From Oscillospiraceae bacterium (GTDB lineage Bacteria > Bacillota_A > Clostridia > Oscillospirales > Oscillospiraceae), in the NCBI GenBank assembly GCA_017411905.1, contig JAFQPB010000041.1, forward strand, positions 1-16,409: a DNA stretch of 16,409 nucleotides. Reading direction: 5' to 3'. A program made the translations under genes and the position numbers. The notes under the pieces were generated by a model that had not been told where the DNA came from, did not search any database, and was given only the letters and a program-made list of their open reading frames with translations. Below, piece by piece: positions 1 to 7,731 of this stretch (its first letter is position 1; each line of letters begins with the position of its first letter).

Positions 1-219
1 CAAAACGCCATCTCCGAGGAGATCCACAGCAGCTATATCGGCAAGACCTTCCGTTGCTTGGTGGACGGCAGGGACAAGGATATGCTCACCGCCCGGACGG
101 AGGGCGGCAGACTTATCCGCTTCTCCGGCGACGACAGTCTCATCGGCACCTTTACGCAGCTGACCATTACCGGCTCCGGCACCTGGAGCCTTACAGGAAT
201 ACAGAAAAAGGATGGATAA
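1..219 (+). CDS. miaB: MiaB C-terminal fragment (tRNA ms2i6A37 methylthiotransferase, TRAM domain); 5' end outside window
   Basis: The frame is open from base 1 to a TAA at 217-219, giving 72 residues of a C-terminus. The segment runs from QNAISEEIHSSYIGKTF to TWSLTGIQKKDG. The pattern of IGK-x-F-R-x-LVDGR, then LTARTEGGRLIRF, then SLIGTF and TWSL is the TRAM RNA-binding domain that ends MiaB. MiaB is a radical-SAM Fe-S enzyme that adds a methylthio group to i6A37 of tRNAs reading UNN codons. Its radical-SAM part lies upstream of the window. MiaA, which makes the i6A substrate, is encoded five genes downstream in the same direction. The ribosome binding site of mutS overlaps the last codons, so the two genes are probably co-transcribed. 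Another TRAM-bearing methylthiotransferase (MtaB or RimO) is possible, but the residues and the mutS neighbour favour MiaB. Confidence 0.88.
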   Translation, partial: QNAISEEIHSSYIGKTFRCLVDGRDKDMLTARTEGGRLIRFSGDDSLIGTFTQLTITGSGTWSLTGIQKKDG

Positions 220-221
220 TT

Positions 222-2825
222 ATGGCCTCCAAAAGTCCGGAAATGACGCCTATGAAGCGTCAGTATTACCAAATTAAAGAACAAAATCAGGATTCTATCC
301 TGCTTTTCCGTCTCGGTGACTTTTACGAGATGTTTGACGAGGATGCCCGTATTGCCGCCAAGGAATTGGACTTGACCCTGACCACCCGGGACAGAGGCAA
401 GCCCAAGGAAGAACAAACCCCTATGTGCGGCGTGCCCTATCACTCTGTGGATGCTTACATTGCCCGGTTGGTATCCAAGGGCTACAAAGTCGCCATCTGC
501 GAGCAAATGGAAGACCCCGCCCAAGCCAAGGGCATTGTGGAGCGTGACATCAGCCGTATCGTCACCCCCGGTACCGTTACCGAAAGCTGTATGCTGGACG
601 AGACCCGCAATAACTATATGGGTTGTCTTTACGGCATTGAGGACCGGTACGGACTGGCCTTTTGCGACATTTCCACCGGTGCATTTTTCGTAACCACCTG
701 TGCCGATGCCACCGCAGCCGCCTCTGAGCTTGGCCGATTCTCCCCCGCCGAGGTCATCCGCTGCGGCCCGGGTGCAACCGCGCCTATCATAAGTGACACC
801 CTGCTGCGCCGCCTCTCCTGCTGTGTTAACGAGGGTGGAGAAAACACTCTTTCTATAGACGAAGCAGCCAATATTTTAACAGCCCATTTCTCCCAAGAGC
901 TATCCCAGCTCGGTCTTACCGGTATGCCGGAAGCCATCATAGCCGCAGGCACGCTGCTCAAAACCCTTGTCTTTGTGCAAAAAAATCCTCTCGCCCACAT
1001 TCGCTGTCTGCAATATTACACCACCGGACAGTTTATGGAGCTGGATATGGATGCCCGCCGGAACTTGGAGCTTTGCGAAACTATGCGCTCCAAGGAGCGA
1101 AAAGGCACGCTGCTTTGGGTGCTGGACAAAACAAAAACCGCTATGGGCAGCCGTATGCTCCGTAGCTGGCTAGAAAAGCCCCTTTTGGACGAAAGTGCCA
1201 TTTTACACCGGCAGGATGCTATCGAGGAGCTTTCCGGTTCCCTATGGGCGCGGGGTGAGCTGACGGAAAATCTTCGGGATGTTTCCGATTTGGAGCGCAT
1301 TACCAGCCGGGTCGTTACTGGCTCTGTCAGTCCCCGGGATATGTTAGGTCTTGCCCGTGGTCTGCGGGCACTGCCCCCCATTCTCCATACCCTTTCCTCT
1401 CTGCAAGCACCTCTCCTGCAAGCCCTCTATAGCGAAATTGATGCACTTCAGGACTGCGCCGACAGAATTGAAAATACCATTAAAGAGGATGCGCCTCTGA
1501 CTGTCCGGGAGGGCAATCTGATCCGCCCCGGTGCCAATGCCGAGGTTGACCGTCTGCAGGATATTTTAGACGGCGGTGCCGGCACGATGGCAGCCATAGA
1601 GCTTTCCGAAAAAGAAAAGACCGGTATCCGTACATTAAAGGTAGGTTATAACCGGGTATTTGGCTATTATATCGAGGTTTCCAAGTCCTTTATGGAGCAG
1701 GTACCTGCCCATTACATCCGCAAACAGACCCTTGCCAACTGTGAACGTTACATCACCCAAGAGCTGAAGGACTTGGAGCAGCAGGTACTGACCGCCAAGG
1801 ACCGCTTGGTGGCTCTGGAGTATCAGATATTTACAGAATTGCGGGAGTTTTTAGCCCAGCAAGCCCCCCGCATCCAAACCACCGCTACTGCAGTGGCGCA
1901 GTTGGACACCCTCTGCGCTTTGGCACTGGTGGCCGTAAAAAATAACTACTGCCGCCCAGAAATTACCGATGACGGCACCATCTCTATTACTGATGGCCGC
2001 CACCCTGTGGTGGAGCAGATGCAAACAGACTCTCTCTTTGTGCCCAACGACACCCATCTTGGCGCAAGCGACAACCGGGTTTGCATTATTACCGGCCCCA
2101 ATATGGCAGGTAAATCCACCTATATGCGTCAAGTCGCACTGATCGTGCTGATGGCGCAGATCGGCTCTTTTGTCCCTGCCCGCAGCGCAAAAATCGGCAT
2201 TGTGGATCGGATTTTTACTCGTATCGGTGCCAGCGACGACCTTTCCTCCGGCCAATCCACCTTTATGGTGGAGATGACCGAGGTAGCCTCCATCCTAAAA
2301 TATGCCACCTCCCGGAGTCTGCTCATTTTGGATGAGATTGGCAGAGGCACCTCCACCTACGACGGTATGTCCATTGCCCGGGCAGTGCTGGAATATGCCG
2401 CCTCACCCCGGCAGCTTTGCGCCAAAACCCTTTTTGCTACCCACTACCATGAGCTTTCTGTCATTGAAAACGAATTGCCAAATGTGAAAAATTACAATAT
2501 CGCTGTCAAAAAGCGGGGCGACCAAATGATTTTCTTAAGGAAAATCGTCCCCGGTTCTACAGACGACAGCTTCGGTATCGAGGTGGCAAAATTAGCAGGG
2601 CTTCCGGAAAGCGTCATTCGCCGGGCCCGGGAAATTCTCAAGGGCTTGGAAGCAGGCGAAAAGCCGCAATATACCAAGGCCGTCCCCGCTTTCGAGGAAC
2701 AGGTCTGTATGGAGGACCTCCGTTCCCGTCAGGTCTGCGACACACTAAGCGAAATAAGCATCGAGACCCTGACCCCTATTGAGGCTATGAATGCCCTTTA
2801 TAAACTTAAAAAAATGCTGGAGTAA
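222..2825 (+). CDS. mutS: DNA mismatch repair protein MutS
   Basis: This is an 867-residue protein, the usual length for bacterial MutS1. It recognises mismatches and small loops as a clamp-like dimer and recruits MutL. The mismatch-reading Phe-X-Glu is visible as F34-Y35-E36 in GDFYEMF. The middle holds the connector, lever and clamp domains. The C-terminal ATPase has Walker A GPNMAGKST (residues 625-633), a Walker B ILDE motif around residues 702-705, and the signature GRGTSTYDG next to it. ATG 222 is chosen because MASKSPEMTPMKRQYY matches the family N-terminus and an AAGGATGG ribosome site precedes it. The frame stays open to an ATG at 54, but that extension overlaps miaB and does not look like MutS. 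It lies 2 bases after miaB, and the CPBP gene starts one base after its TAA stop, so it belongs to a compact operon. No key residue is missing. Confidence 0.97.
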   Translation: MASKSPEMTPMKRQYYQIKEQNQDSILLFRLGDFYEMFDEDARIAAKELDLTLTTRDRGKPKEEQTPMCGVPYHSVDAYIARLVSKGYKVAICEQMEDPAQAKGIVERDISRIVTPGTVTESCMLDETRNNYMGCLYGIEDRYGLAFCDISTGAFFVTTCADATAAASELGRFSPAEVIRCGPGATAPIISDTLLRRLSCCVNEGGENTLSIDEAANILTAHFSQELSQLGLTGMPEAIIAAGTLLKTLVFVQKNPLAHIRCLQYYTTGQFMELDMDARRNLELCETMRSKERKGTLLWVLDKTKTAMGSRMLRSWLEKPLLDESAILHRQDAIEELSGSLWARGELTENLRDVSDLERITSRVVTGSVSPRDMLGLARGLRALPPILHTLSSLQAPLLQALYSEIDALQDCADRIENTIKEDAPLTVREGNLIRPGANAEVDRLQDILDGGAGTMAAIELSEKEKTGIRTLKVGYNRVFGYYIEVSKSFMEQVPAHYIRKQTLANCERYITQELKDLEQQVLTAKDRLVALEYQIFTELREFLAQQAPRIQTTATAVAQLDTLCALALVAVKNNYCRPEITDDGTISITDGRHPVVEQMQTDSLFVPNDTHLGASDNRVCIITGPNMAGKSTYMRQVALIVLMAQIGSFVPARSAKIGIVDRIFTRIGASDDLSSGQSTFMVEMTEVASILKYATSRSLLILDEIGRGTSTYDGMSIARAVLEYAASPRQLCAKTLFATHYHELSVIENELPNVKNYNIAVKKRGDQMIFLRKIVPGSTDDSFGIEVAKLAGLPESVIRRAREILKGLEAGEKPQYTKAVPAFEEQVCMEDLRSRQVCDTLSEISIETLTPIEAMNALYKLKKMLE

Positions 2826-2826
2826 T

Positions 2827-3525
2827 ATGAAAAAACTTCCCGTTTCTATGAGCCGAAAAGAGGCACAGCATGGATTTGGGCTGCTGCTGTTTCAGCGCGC
2901 GATCCTGCCCTCCCTTCTTGTTTATGTTTTTGCTTTTCTGTCCCTTACCCCGACAGAAGCAGAGCTCAACGCCCTTTATTTCTTTATTAATTTCCTTGCC
3001 GCTATCATCATCTTCCGAAACTTCCTTTGGGCAGAGCTGGATGTAGCATTGTCAAAACCCGTTAATGTCCTATCCTCTGCCGCCATCGGTTATGGCATCT
3101 ATTATGTCCTTTCTCTCGCCCTATCTTATTTGATTCAGTGGCTTGACACGGAGTTTTATAACCTGAACGATGCCTATATCGGAGAAATGTCCGAAAGCCA
3201 GTTTGCACTGATAGCGGTGAGCACGGTGCTTTTTGTCCCTCCGGCAGAGGAGCTGCTGTTCCGGGGCGTTCTGTTCAATAAAATCTACGAAAAACGTCCC
3301 ATCTTGGCGTGGTTTTTATCCATAACCCTTTTCTCACTTGTCCACATTGTGGGCTATATCGGACAGTACTCCCCTCTTGGCCTGCTGCTTGCTTTTTTGC
3401 AATACATTCCTGCAGGAATTGCGCTGTGCTTTGCTTACGTCCGTTCCGGCACCATATTCGGACCCATTCTTTTCCACACTGCTATCAATACGCTTGCGAT
3501 CATATTAGAGCTTACTATGAGGTGA
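2827..3525 (+). CDS. CPBP family intramembrane glutamic endopeptidase (Abi/CAAX-protease-like membrane protein)
   Basis: This is a 232-residue, strongly hydrophobic protein with roughly six to seven predicted membrane segments and a short basic N-terminus (MKKLPVSMSRKEAQ). The three conserved motifs of the family (Pfam Rce1-like/CPBP) are present and in order: EExxxR as E141-E142-LLF-R146, FxxxH as F169-SLV-H173, and HxxxN as H217-TAI-N221. These residues line the intramembrane active site in Rce1-type proteases. The natural substrate is unknown; relatives act in prenyl-protein processing, bacteriocin self-immunity or peptide maturation, and none of these is shown here. ATG 2827 is chosen for the GGAG five bases upstream; longer in-frame starts overlap mutS. 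The TGA stop is 4 bases before mutL, so it is translated in the mismatch-repair operon. No bacteriocin or peptide gene lies nearby. Confidence 0.88.
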   Translation: MKKLPVSMSRKEAQHGFGLLLFQRAILPSLLVYVFAFLSLTPTEAELNALYFFINFLAAIIIFRNFLWAELDVALSKPVNVLSSAAIGYGIYYVLSLALSYLIQWLDTEFYNLNDAYIGEMSESQFALIAVSTVLFVPPAEELLFRGVLFNKIYEKRPILAWFLSITLFSLVHIVGYIGQYSPLGLLLAFLQYIPAGIALCFAYVRSGTIFGPILFHTAINTLAIILELTMR

Positions 3526-3529
3526 CCTT

Positions 3530-5428
3530 ATGGCCAAAATTCAAAAGCTATCCCCCCATATTGCCAACCTGATCGCCGCAGGCGAGGTGGTGGAACGCCC
3601 CGCCTCTGTGGTCAAGGAGCTCATCGAAAACGCCGTAGATGCCGGTGCCACCCAAATCACCGTGGAGGCACGAAACGGCGGTATGACCTTTTTGCGGGTC
3701 ACCGACAATGGCTGCGGTATGGCGCCCGAGGATGCCCGTGTTGCCTTTTTGCGCCACGCAACCTCTAAATTACGAACAGAAAAAGACTTAGATGCCATCG
3801 GCACTATGGGCTTCCGGGGCGAAGCCCTTGCCGCCATTGCCTCTGTCAGCCGTATTGACCTGTTAACAAAAACGCCGGACAGTCTTAGCGGCACAAGCCT
3901 TCACTTGGAAGCCGGGGAGATTTTAGAAGAAAATGAAGCCGGCTGTCCTGACGGCACCACCATCATCGTCCGGGATCTGTTTTACAACACACCCGCCCGG
4001 ATGGCCTTTATGTCCTCTGATACTGTAGAGGGCGGTAAGGTCTCTGCCGCCGTGCAGCTCCAAGCCCTCGCCCACCCGGAGATCGCTTTCCGCTTCCTGC
4101 GGGAGGACAAGGAAGTCCTCTCCACCCCCGGCACCGGACGGCTTCAGGACACCGTTTACTGCATTTACGGCAAAAATGGCGCACATATGATTCCTGTAGA
4201 CAGTCAGTGGGAGGGCTACCGGGTCACCGGCTTTGTCACCCGCCCCACCGATGCCCGTCCCAGCCGGGCACTGCAAACCTTTTTCGTCAACGACCGCCCT
4301 GTCCGTTCCCGAATACTAATCTCCGCTTTGGAGGAGGCCTACCGAAACCGGCTTCTGCAGGGCAAATTCCCCGGCTGTGTGATCCATTTAACGCTGCCGC
4401 TGAACGCCGTTGACGTAAACGTCCACCCGGCAAAGACCGAGGTGAAATTCTTAAACGAAAAGGCCGCCTTCCACTGTATCCATTACGGTGTTTTGGCAGC
4501 CCTTAATAAAGCCGAAGACCGCCCTGCAGTACGGTTTACCCAAACCGCAGCACCCGTACAGGAAGTAAAGCCTGCCCCCAAGCAGGAGAGCTTCTTTCGC
4601 ACGATGACCCCAGAGGAGTTTAAGAATTTTTCTGCCGCTGTCAAGGATGCGCCCCAGCCTTCTCCCAAGGCTGCCGCTGCGGTAGCTGCCGCAGTGGAGC
4701 GCACGCCGCTGCCCCCACTGCGAGAGAACGTTATCCTTCCCATCGTTCAAAAACCGATCCCCGTACCGCCTGCACCTCCCGTACCGCCTATGCCACCTGT
4801 TCCGCCTGTGCCCCGGACAGAGCCGGAGATGGAGCAAGCAGAGCTTACTATGCCTGCGGTACAGCAGTGGCGTTACGTGGGAGAGCTTTATAACTGCTAT
4901 ATTTTGGTCGAACAGGGCGAGGACGCTTTCTTTATCGACAAGCACGCCGCCCACGAACGGATTCTCTTTGAGAAGCTGAAAAAGAATCAGGAAGCCATCT
5001 CCTCCCAAACCTTGCTTGCTCCCATTTCCTGCCGTTTATCCCCGGATAATGTAGGGATTTTGCTGGATAACAGCACCGAAATAGAAGCACTCGGCTTTGC
5101 ATTAGAGGAGTTTGGTGACAACACCTTGCTTGTCCGGCAAATTCCTATGGATTTAGAGGAATCGCAGATTTCCGATGCTTTGGAGCAGTTAGCCACCGAT
5201 CTCCAGAAAGGCCGCGCGGAAAAAGCCGATACTGTCCGGGATGCGCTATTGCACACAGTGGCCTGCAAAGCCGCCATTAAGGCCGGCTGGCAAACCTCGC
5301 AGGAGGAGCTTATGGTGCTTGTCCGGGAGGTTATGTCCCGGGAGGACTTAAAGCACTGCCCCCACGGCAGACCCATCTGCGTCTCCCTTTCCAAAAAGCA
5401 GCTTGAAAAGCAGTTTAAGCGGAGTTAA
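3530..5428 (+). CDS. mutL: DNA mismatch repair protein MutL (endonuclease-type)
   Basis: This is a 632-residue MutL. The N-terminal GHKL ATPase shows the general-base region KELIENAVDAG (E30, N34), DNGCGM (59-64) and MGFRGEAL (93-100). A low-complexity linker follows, Ala-rich and then Pro-rich, with repeated Val-Pro-Pro units around residues 405-430. The C-terminal dimerisation and nicking domain carries D470-K-H-A-x2-E476-x4-E481, ACKAAIK (578-584) and CPHGRP (610-615). These are the metal-binding motifs of MutL proteins from bacteria that lack MutH, such as B. subtilis. The first motif usually reads DQHA; here the second residue is Lys, which is not one of the acidic or His metal ligands, so activity is probably kept. 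The start ATG has GAGGTGA just upstream, overlapping the end of the CPBP gene. miaA follows after 5 bases. Confidence 0.97.
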   Translation: MAKIQKLSPHIANLIAAGEVVERPASVVKELIENAVDAGATQITVEARNGGMTFLRVTDNGCGMAPEDARVAFLRHATSKLRTEKDLDAIGTMGFRGEALAAIASVSRIDLLTKTPDSLSGTSLHLEAGEILEENEAGCPDGTTIIVRDLFYNTPARMAFMSSDTVEGGKVSAAVQLQALAHPEIAFRFLREDKEVLSTPGTGRLQDTVYCIYGKNGAHMIPVDSQWEGYRVTGFVTRPTDARPSRALQTFFVNDRPVRSRILISALEEAYRNRLLQGKFPGCVIHLTLPLNAVDVNVHPAKTEVKFLNEKAAFHCIHYGVLAALNKAEDRPAVRFTQTAAPVQEVKPAPKQESFFRTMTPEEFKNFSAAVKDAPQPSPKAAAAVAAAVERTPLPPLRENVILPIVQKPIPVPPAPPVPPMPPVPPVPRTEPEMEQAELTMPAVQQWRYVGELYNCYILVEQGEDAFFIDKHAAHERILFEKLKKNQEAISSQTLLAPISCRLSPDNVGILLDNSTEIEALGFALEEFGDNTLLVRQIPMDLEESQISDALEQLATDLQKGRAEKADTVRDALLHTVACKAAIKAGWQTSQEELMVLVREVMSREDLKHCPHGRPICVSLSKKQLEKQFKRS

Positions 5429-5433
5429 GCGCT

Positions 5434-6369
5434 ATGGATAATATCATTTGTATTGCCGGCCCTACCGCATCCGGAAAAACCGCCCTGTCCATTGCCCTTG
5501 CAAAGGAGCTTTCCGGCGAGATCGTCTCCTGCGACTCTATGCAGGTCTATAAAAAAATGGACATCGGCACCGCCAAGCCTACCCTTGCAGAGCGGGAAGG
5601 GATTCCCCACCATATGCTGGATGTGGCAGAGCCTTGGGAGGATTTTTCCGTCAGCCGTTACTGCGCTATGGCCACCCCCATTGTGGACGATATTATCGCC
5701 CGGGGCAAAACCGCCATTGTCGTTGGCGGCACTGGCCTTTATATGGATGCACTCATTCGTGGCAACGATTTCGCCCCCTACCCCTCCACCGGATGCCGCG
5801 AAAGATTGGAATCCCTTGCCGACCGGGAGGGTATCGAAGCGGTTTTATGTAAACTAATGGAGGTAGACCCCCAATCTGCCGCCCGTCTGCACCCCAGTGA
5901 CCGAAAGCGCATCATCCGGGCTCTCGAGGTTTACTTGGAAACCGGAGAGACCATCACCGCCCACAACGAAAAAACCAAAGCCATCCCCGACCGTTACACC
6001 CCACTGTGGTTTGCCTTGGAGGACGAAAACCGACAGGATCTATATGACCGCATCGACCGCCGGGTGGATATGATGCTGGAAATGGGCTTGCTTGCAGAGA
6101 TCGAGAGCCTTTTGGCGCAGGGTATTCCGGAAAAATGCACCGCTATGCAGGCCATCGGCTACAAGGAATTTCTCCGGGCACGCAACGGTGAAATTTCTGT
6201 GCGAGAAGCCACCGCAGAGGTAAAGCAGGCCTCCCGCCATTATGCCAAACGCCAATTAACTTGGTTTCGGCGGAATGAAAATATCCATTGGCTTCGCCGT
6301 GCGCCGGGTGAGGGAACGAAGGAAATTCTTTCCCGTGCACGACAGTTTCTTCGGGAATATGACAAATAA
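5434..6369 (+). CDS. miaA: tRNA dimethylallyltransferase MiaA
   Basis: This is a 311-residue protein of typical length. It transfers a dimethylallyl group from DMAPP to N6 of A37 in tRNAs that read codons starting with U, making the i6A that MiaB then methylthiolates. The P-loop GPTASGKT (residues 9-16) and the following CDSMQVYKKMDIGTAKP (33-49) are diagnostic of MiaA. Further on, GGTGLYMDAL and the C-terminal KQASRHYAKRQLTWFRR are also characteristic. The start ATG at 5434 has a GGAG at 5422-5425, inside the end of mutL. The gene is followed by hfq after 43 bases, a miaA-hfq order also known from Gammaproteobacteria and Clostridia. Both steps of ms2i6A37 synthesis are therefore in one operon. 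Confidence 0.97.
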   Translation: MDNIICIAGPTASGKTALSIALAKELSGEIVSCDSMQVYKKMDIGTAKPTLAEREGIPHHMLDVAEPWEDFSVSRYCAMATPIVDDIIARGKTAIVVGGTGLYMDALIRGNDFAPYPSTGCRERLESLADREGIEAVLCKLMEVDPQSAARLHPSDRKRIIRALEVYLETGETITAHNEKTKAIPDRYTPLWFALEDENRQDLYDRIDRRVDMMLEMGLLAEIESLLAQGIPEKCTAMQAIGYKEFLRARNGEISVREATAEVKQASRHYAKRQLTWFRRNENIHWLRRAPGEGTKEILSRARQFLREYDK

Positions 6370-6412
6370 CCTTTGCTAAGATATGTGTATCCCAAAGAAA
6401 GAAGGAATACAT

Positions 6413-6643
6413 ATGTCAGATACAATCAATTTACAGGATGCCGTTTTAAGTGAGGTGCGCCGGGACAAAATTCCCGTAACCCTTTTTCTTATGAACGGCT
6501 TCCAGCTCCGGGGCACCGTCATCGGCTACGACAGCTTTGTGGTGGTGCTGGTCAGTGACGGCAAGCAGCAGATGATCTACAAACACGCCATCTCTACCCT
6601 TGTCCCTATCCGGCCACTGAAAGCCACAGCACTTGGCGTATAG
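6413..6643 (+). CDS. hfq: RNA-binding protein Hfq
   Basis: This is a 76-residue Sm-like protein that forms a hexameric ring and binds small RNAs and A-rich mRNA. The proximal-site residues Q8 and D9 lie in NLQD. The Sm1 part reads [25 protein letters not shown], and the Sm2 signature YKHAIS is at residues 56-61. The NGFQLRG stretch is like B. subtilis Hfq (Gln where E. coli has K31), and rim arginines R16 and R17 are present. ATG 6413 has AGAAGGA upstream; a start 10 codons earlier (6383) is possible but adds residues unlike the family. It is the only intact gene here that ends in TAG; the others end in TAA or TGA. A perfect palindromic repeat begins 7 bases after the stop. Confidence 0.96.
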   Translation: MSDTINLQDAVLSEVRRDKIPVTLFLMNGFQLRGTVIGYDSFVVVLVSDGKQQMIYKHAISTLVPIRPLKATALGV

Positions 6644-6650
6644 CAAGCGC

Positions 6651-6677
6651 AGGCGGTGGAGCAAAGCTTCACCGCCT
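6651..6677. repeat. 27-base palindromic repeat, copy 1 (just downstream of hfq)
   Basis: The arms AGGCGGTGGAGC and GCTTCACCGCCT pair around an AAA loop with a single G-U pair. The copy at 6944-6970 is identical in all 27 bases. Lying 7 bases after the hfq stop, it could protect or end the hfq transcript. No run of T follows, so it is not a standard intrinsic terminator. Confidence 0.85.
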
Positions 6678-6679
6678 TA

Positions 6680-6707
6680 GTCTGTCAAAAACTCGTTTTT
6701 GACAGAC
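6680..6707. terminator. Perfect inverted repeat downstream of hfq, possible weak terminator or REP-like hairpin
   Basis: Arms GTCTGTCAAAAAC and GTTTTTGACAGAC are perfectly complementary around a TC centre. The T-run lies inside the 3' arm rather than after it, so termination is uncertain on either strand. It sits 2 bases after the first 27-base palindrome and together they form a double hairpin at the 3' end of hfq. Confidence 0.45.
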
Positions 6708-6858
6708 TGGCAGAGGTCAAAGGAGCCGGCAAGACAAGTGACGCGCACTCGTCGGCGTACAGGTGGTACGGTAGAGGGCGCATTACGCAGTAAATCAAAA
6801 TGCCTTGCGTAGCAAGCTTTTTCACCCCTCATCCGTCAAAAATCAAAGATTTTTGCCA

Positions 6859-6878
6859 CCTTCTCCCAAGGGAGAAGG
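6859..6878. repeat. Short perfect hairpin within the intergenic element
   Basis: CCTTCTCCC and GGGAGAAGG pair around AA. It follows directly on the AT-rich hairpin at 6837-6855. The two adjacent stems form the most recognisable module of the element. Confidence 0.6.
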
Positions 6879-6943
6879 CTTTGATGTACAATCCATTCAT
6901 TTCCTTGCGTTTTGACGGTTGGCGGCTTTTTTGACACACTCTG

Positions 6944-6970
6944 AGGCGGTGGAGCAAAGCTTCACCGCCT
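6944..6970. repeat. 27-base palindromic repeat, copy 2 (upstream of yggS)
   Basis: This copy is identical to 6651-6677 and in the same orientation, though each unit is itself nearly palindromic. It ends 30 bases before the yggS start codon, so it would lie in the yggS 5' leader if transcription starts upstream of it. The yggS ribosome site (AGAAGG, about 6989-6994) is outside the hairpin. Confidence 0.85.
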
Positions 6971-7000
6971 GATTCGTTATTTAGAGAAAGAAGGTTTCTT

Positions 7001-7708
7001 ATGTCCATCACAGAAAATGTGCGCCGTATTCGGACAGAAATGGAAAAAGCCGCCATTGCCGCCGGGCGCGACCCCAAAGACGTGCGCCTTTGCGCCGCCA
7101 CCAAAATGAACGATACCGCCGCAGTTCGGGAGGCTATTTCCGCCGGTGTGGACTGCTGCGGAGAAAACCGGGTGCAGGAGCTGACCCAAAAGCTATCCGA
7201 AAACGCTTACGAAGGGGCAGAAATTCACTTTATCGGCCATCTGCAGACTAACAAAGTCCGCCACGTAGTAGGCAAAGTCTCCCTTATCCACAGCATCGAC
7301 TCCCTCCGCCTTTTGGAGGCAGTCAGCCGCGAGGCTGCAAAACAAGGCCTCACGCAGGACATTCTGCTGGAAATCAATATCGGAAACGAGGAGAGCAAGT
7401 CCGGTTTTTCCCCGGAGGAACTCCCCGATATATTGGAAGCCGCCTCCCATTTGCCCGGCATTTTCGTCCGCGGACTGATGGCGATTCCCCCAATTTGCCA
7501 AAATTCGGGAGATAATAATAAATTTTTTCAAAAAATGTACCGACTATCTGTTGACATAAGCGCAAAAAAATACGATAATGTGTGCAGTACTGTCCTTTCT
7601 ATGGGTATGAGTGCCGACTTTTCCGAGGCCATCGCCTGCGGCAGTACGATGGTGCGCATAGGTACCGATATTTTTGGTGCCAGAAATTATGCGGCAACAA
7701 AACCGTAA
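7001..7708 (+). CDS. yggS: YggS/PLPBP family pyridoxal phosphate homeostasis protein
   Basis: This is a 235-residue single-domain protein with the fold type III alanine-racemase-like barrel. The family binds PLP without a known catalytic reaction and keeps vitamin B6 and amino-acid pools balanced. The PLP lysine is K35 in CAATKMND. Family motifs [34 protein letters not shown] and [28 protein letters not shown] are all present in order. The start ATG has AAGAAGG upstream. The segment around 7500-7590 ([27 protein letters not shown]) is visibly more AT-rich than the rest and contains a near-consensus promoter; a comparable asparagine- and lysine-containing stretch occurs in clostridial homologues as I recall them. 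The gene precedes sepF and divIVA, as ylmE does in B. subtilis. Confidence 0.95.
   Translation: [235 protein letters not shown]
7551..7579 (+). promoter_or_regulatory. Near-consensus sigma-A promoter inside yggS, reading toward sepF-divIVA
   Basis: A perfect -35 TTGACA (7551-7556) is followed after exactly 17 bases by GATAAT (7574-7579), which matches the -10 consensus at five of six positions. The surroundings are AT-rich. It lies about 150 bases before the sepF start, inside yggS coding sequence. Transcription starting near 7586 would express sepF and divIVA independently of yggS. This is prediction from sequence only. Confidence 0.6.
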
Positions 7709-7731
7709 ATAGATTCGGGAGGATATGACAT

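Larger units (their letters stand above)
6651..6970. repeat. Composite hairpin-rich intergenic repeat element bounded by two identical 27-base palindromes
   Basis: The interval between hfq and yggS has no credible gene. It is bounded by two identical 27-base copies (6651-6677 and 6944-6970). Each can fold into a 12-pair stem with one G-U pair and an AAA loop. Inside are further hairpins: 6680-6707 (13-pair perfect stem), 6837-6855 (8 pairs, AAA loop) and 6859-6878 (9 pairs, AA loop). The central part (about 6710-6815) is GC-rich and less symmetrical. The CTCATCCGTC-hairpin-GCCACCTTCTCCC arrangement resembles intergenic repeats I associate with gut Clostridia, but I cannot confirm copy number. 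It could be a MITE- or REP-like element, a structured RNA, or a set of 3'-end hairpins for hfq mRNA. Confidence 0.65.

Noticed and set aside
54..221. N-terminal extension of mutS to an upstream ATG
   Set aside because: It overlaps the MiaB TRAM coding frame and has no similarity to MutS; ATG 222 has a good ribosome site and the family N-terminus.
6931..6936. TTGACA as -35 box of a yggS promoter
   Set aside because: No acceptable -10 hexamer lies 16-18 bases downstream; that position falls in the 27-base palindrome.
6651..6970. CRISPR array
   Set aside because: There are only two copies of the repeat, nearly 300 bases apart, with no regular spacers and no cas genes.
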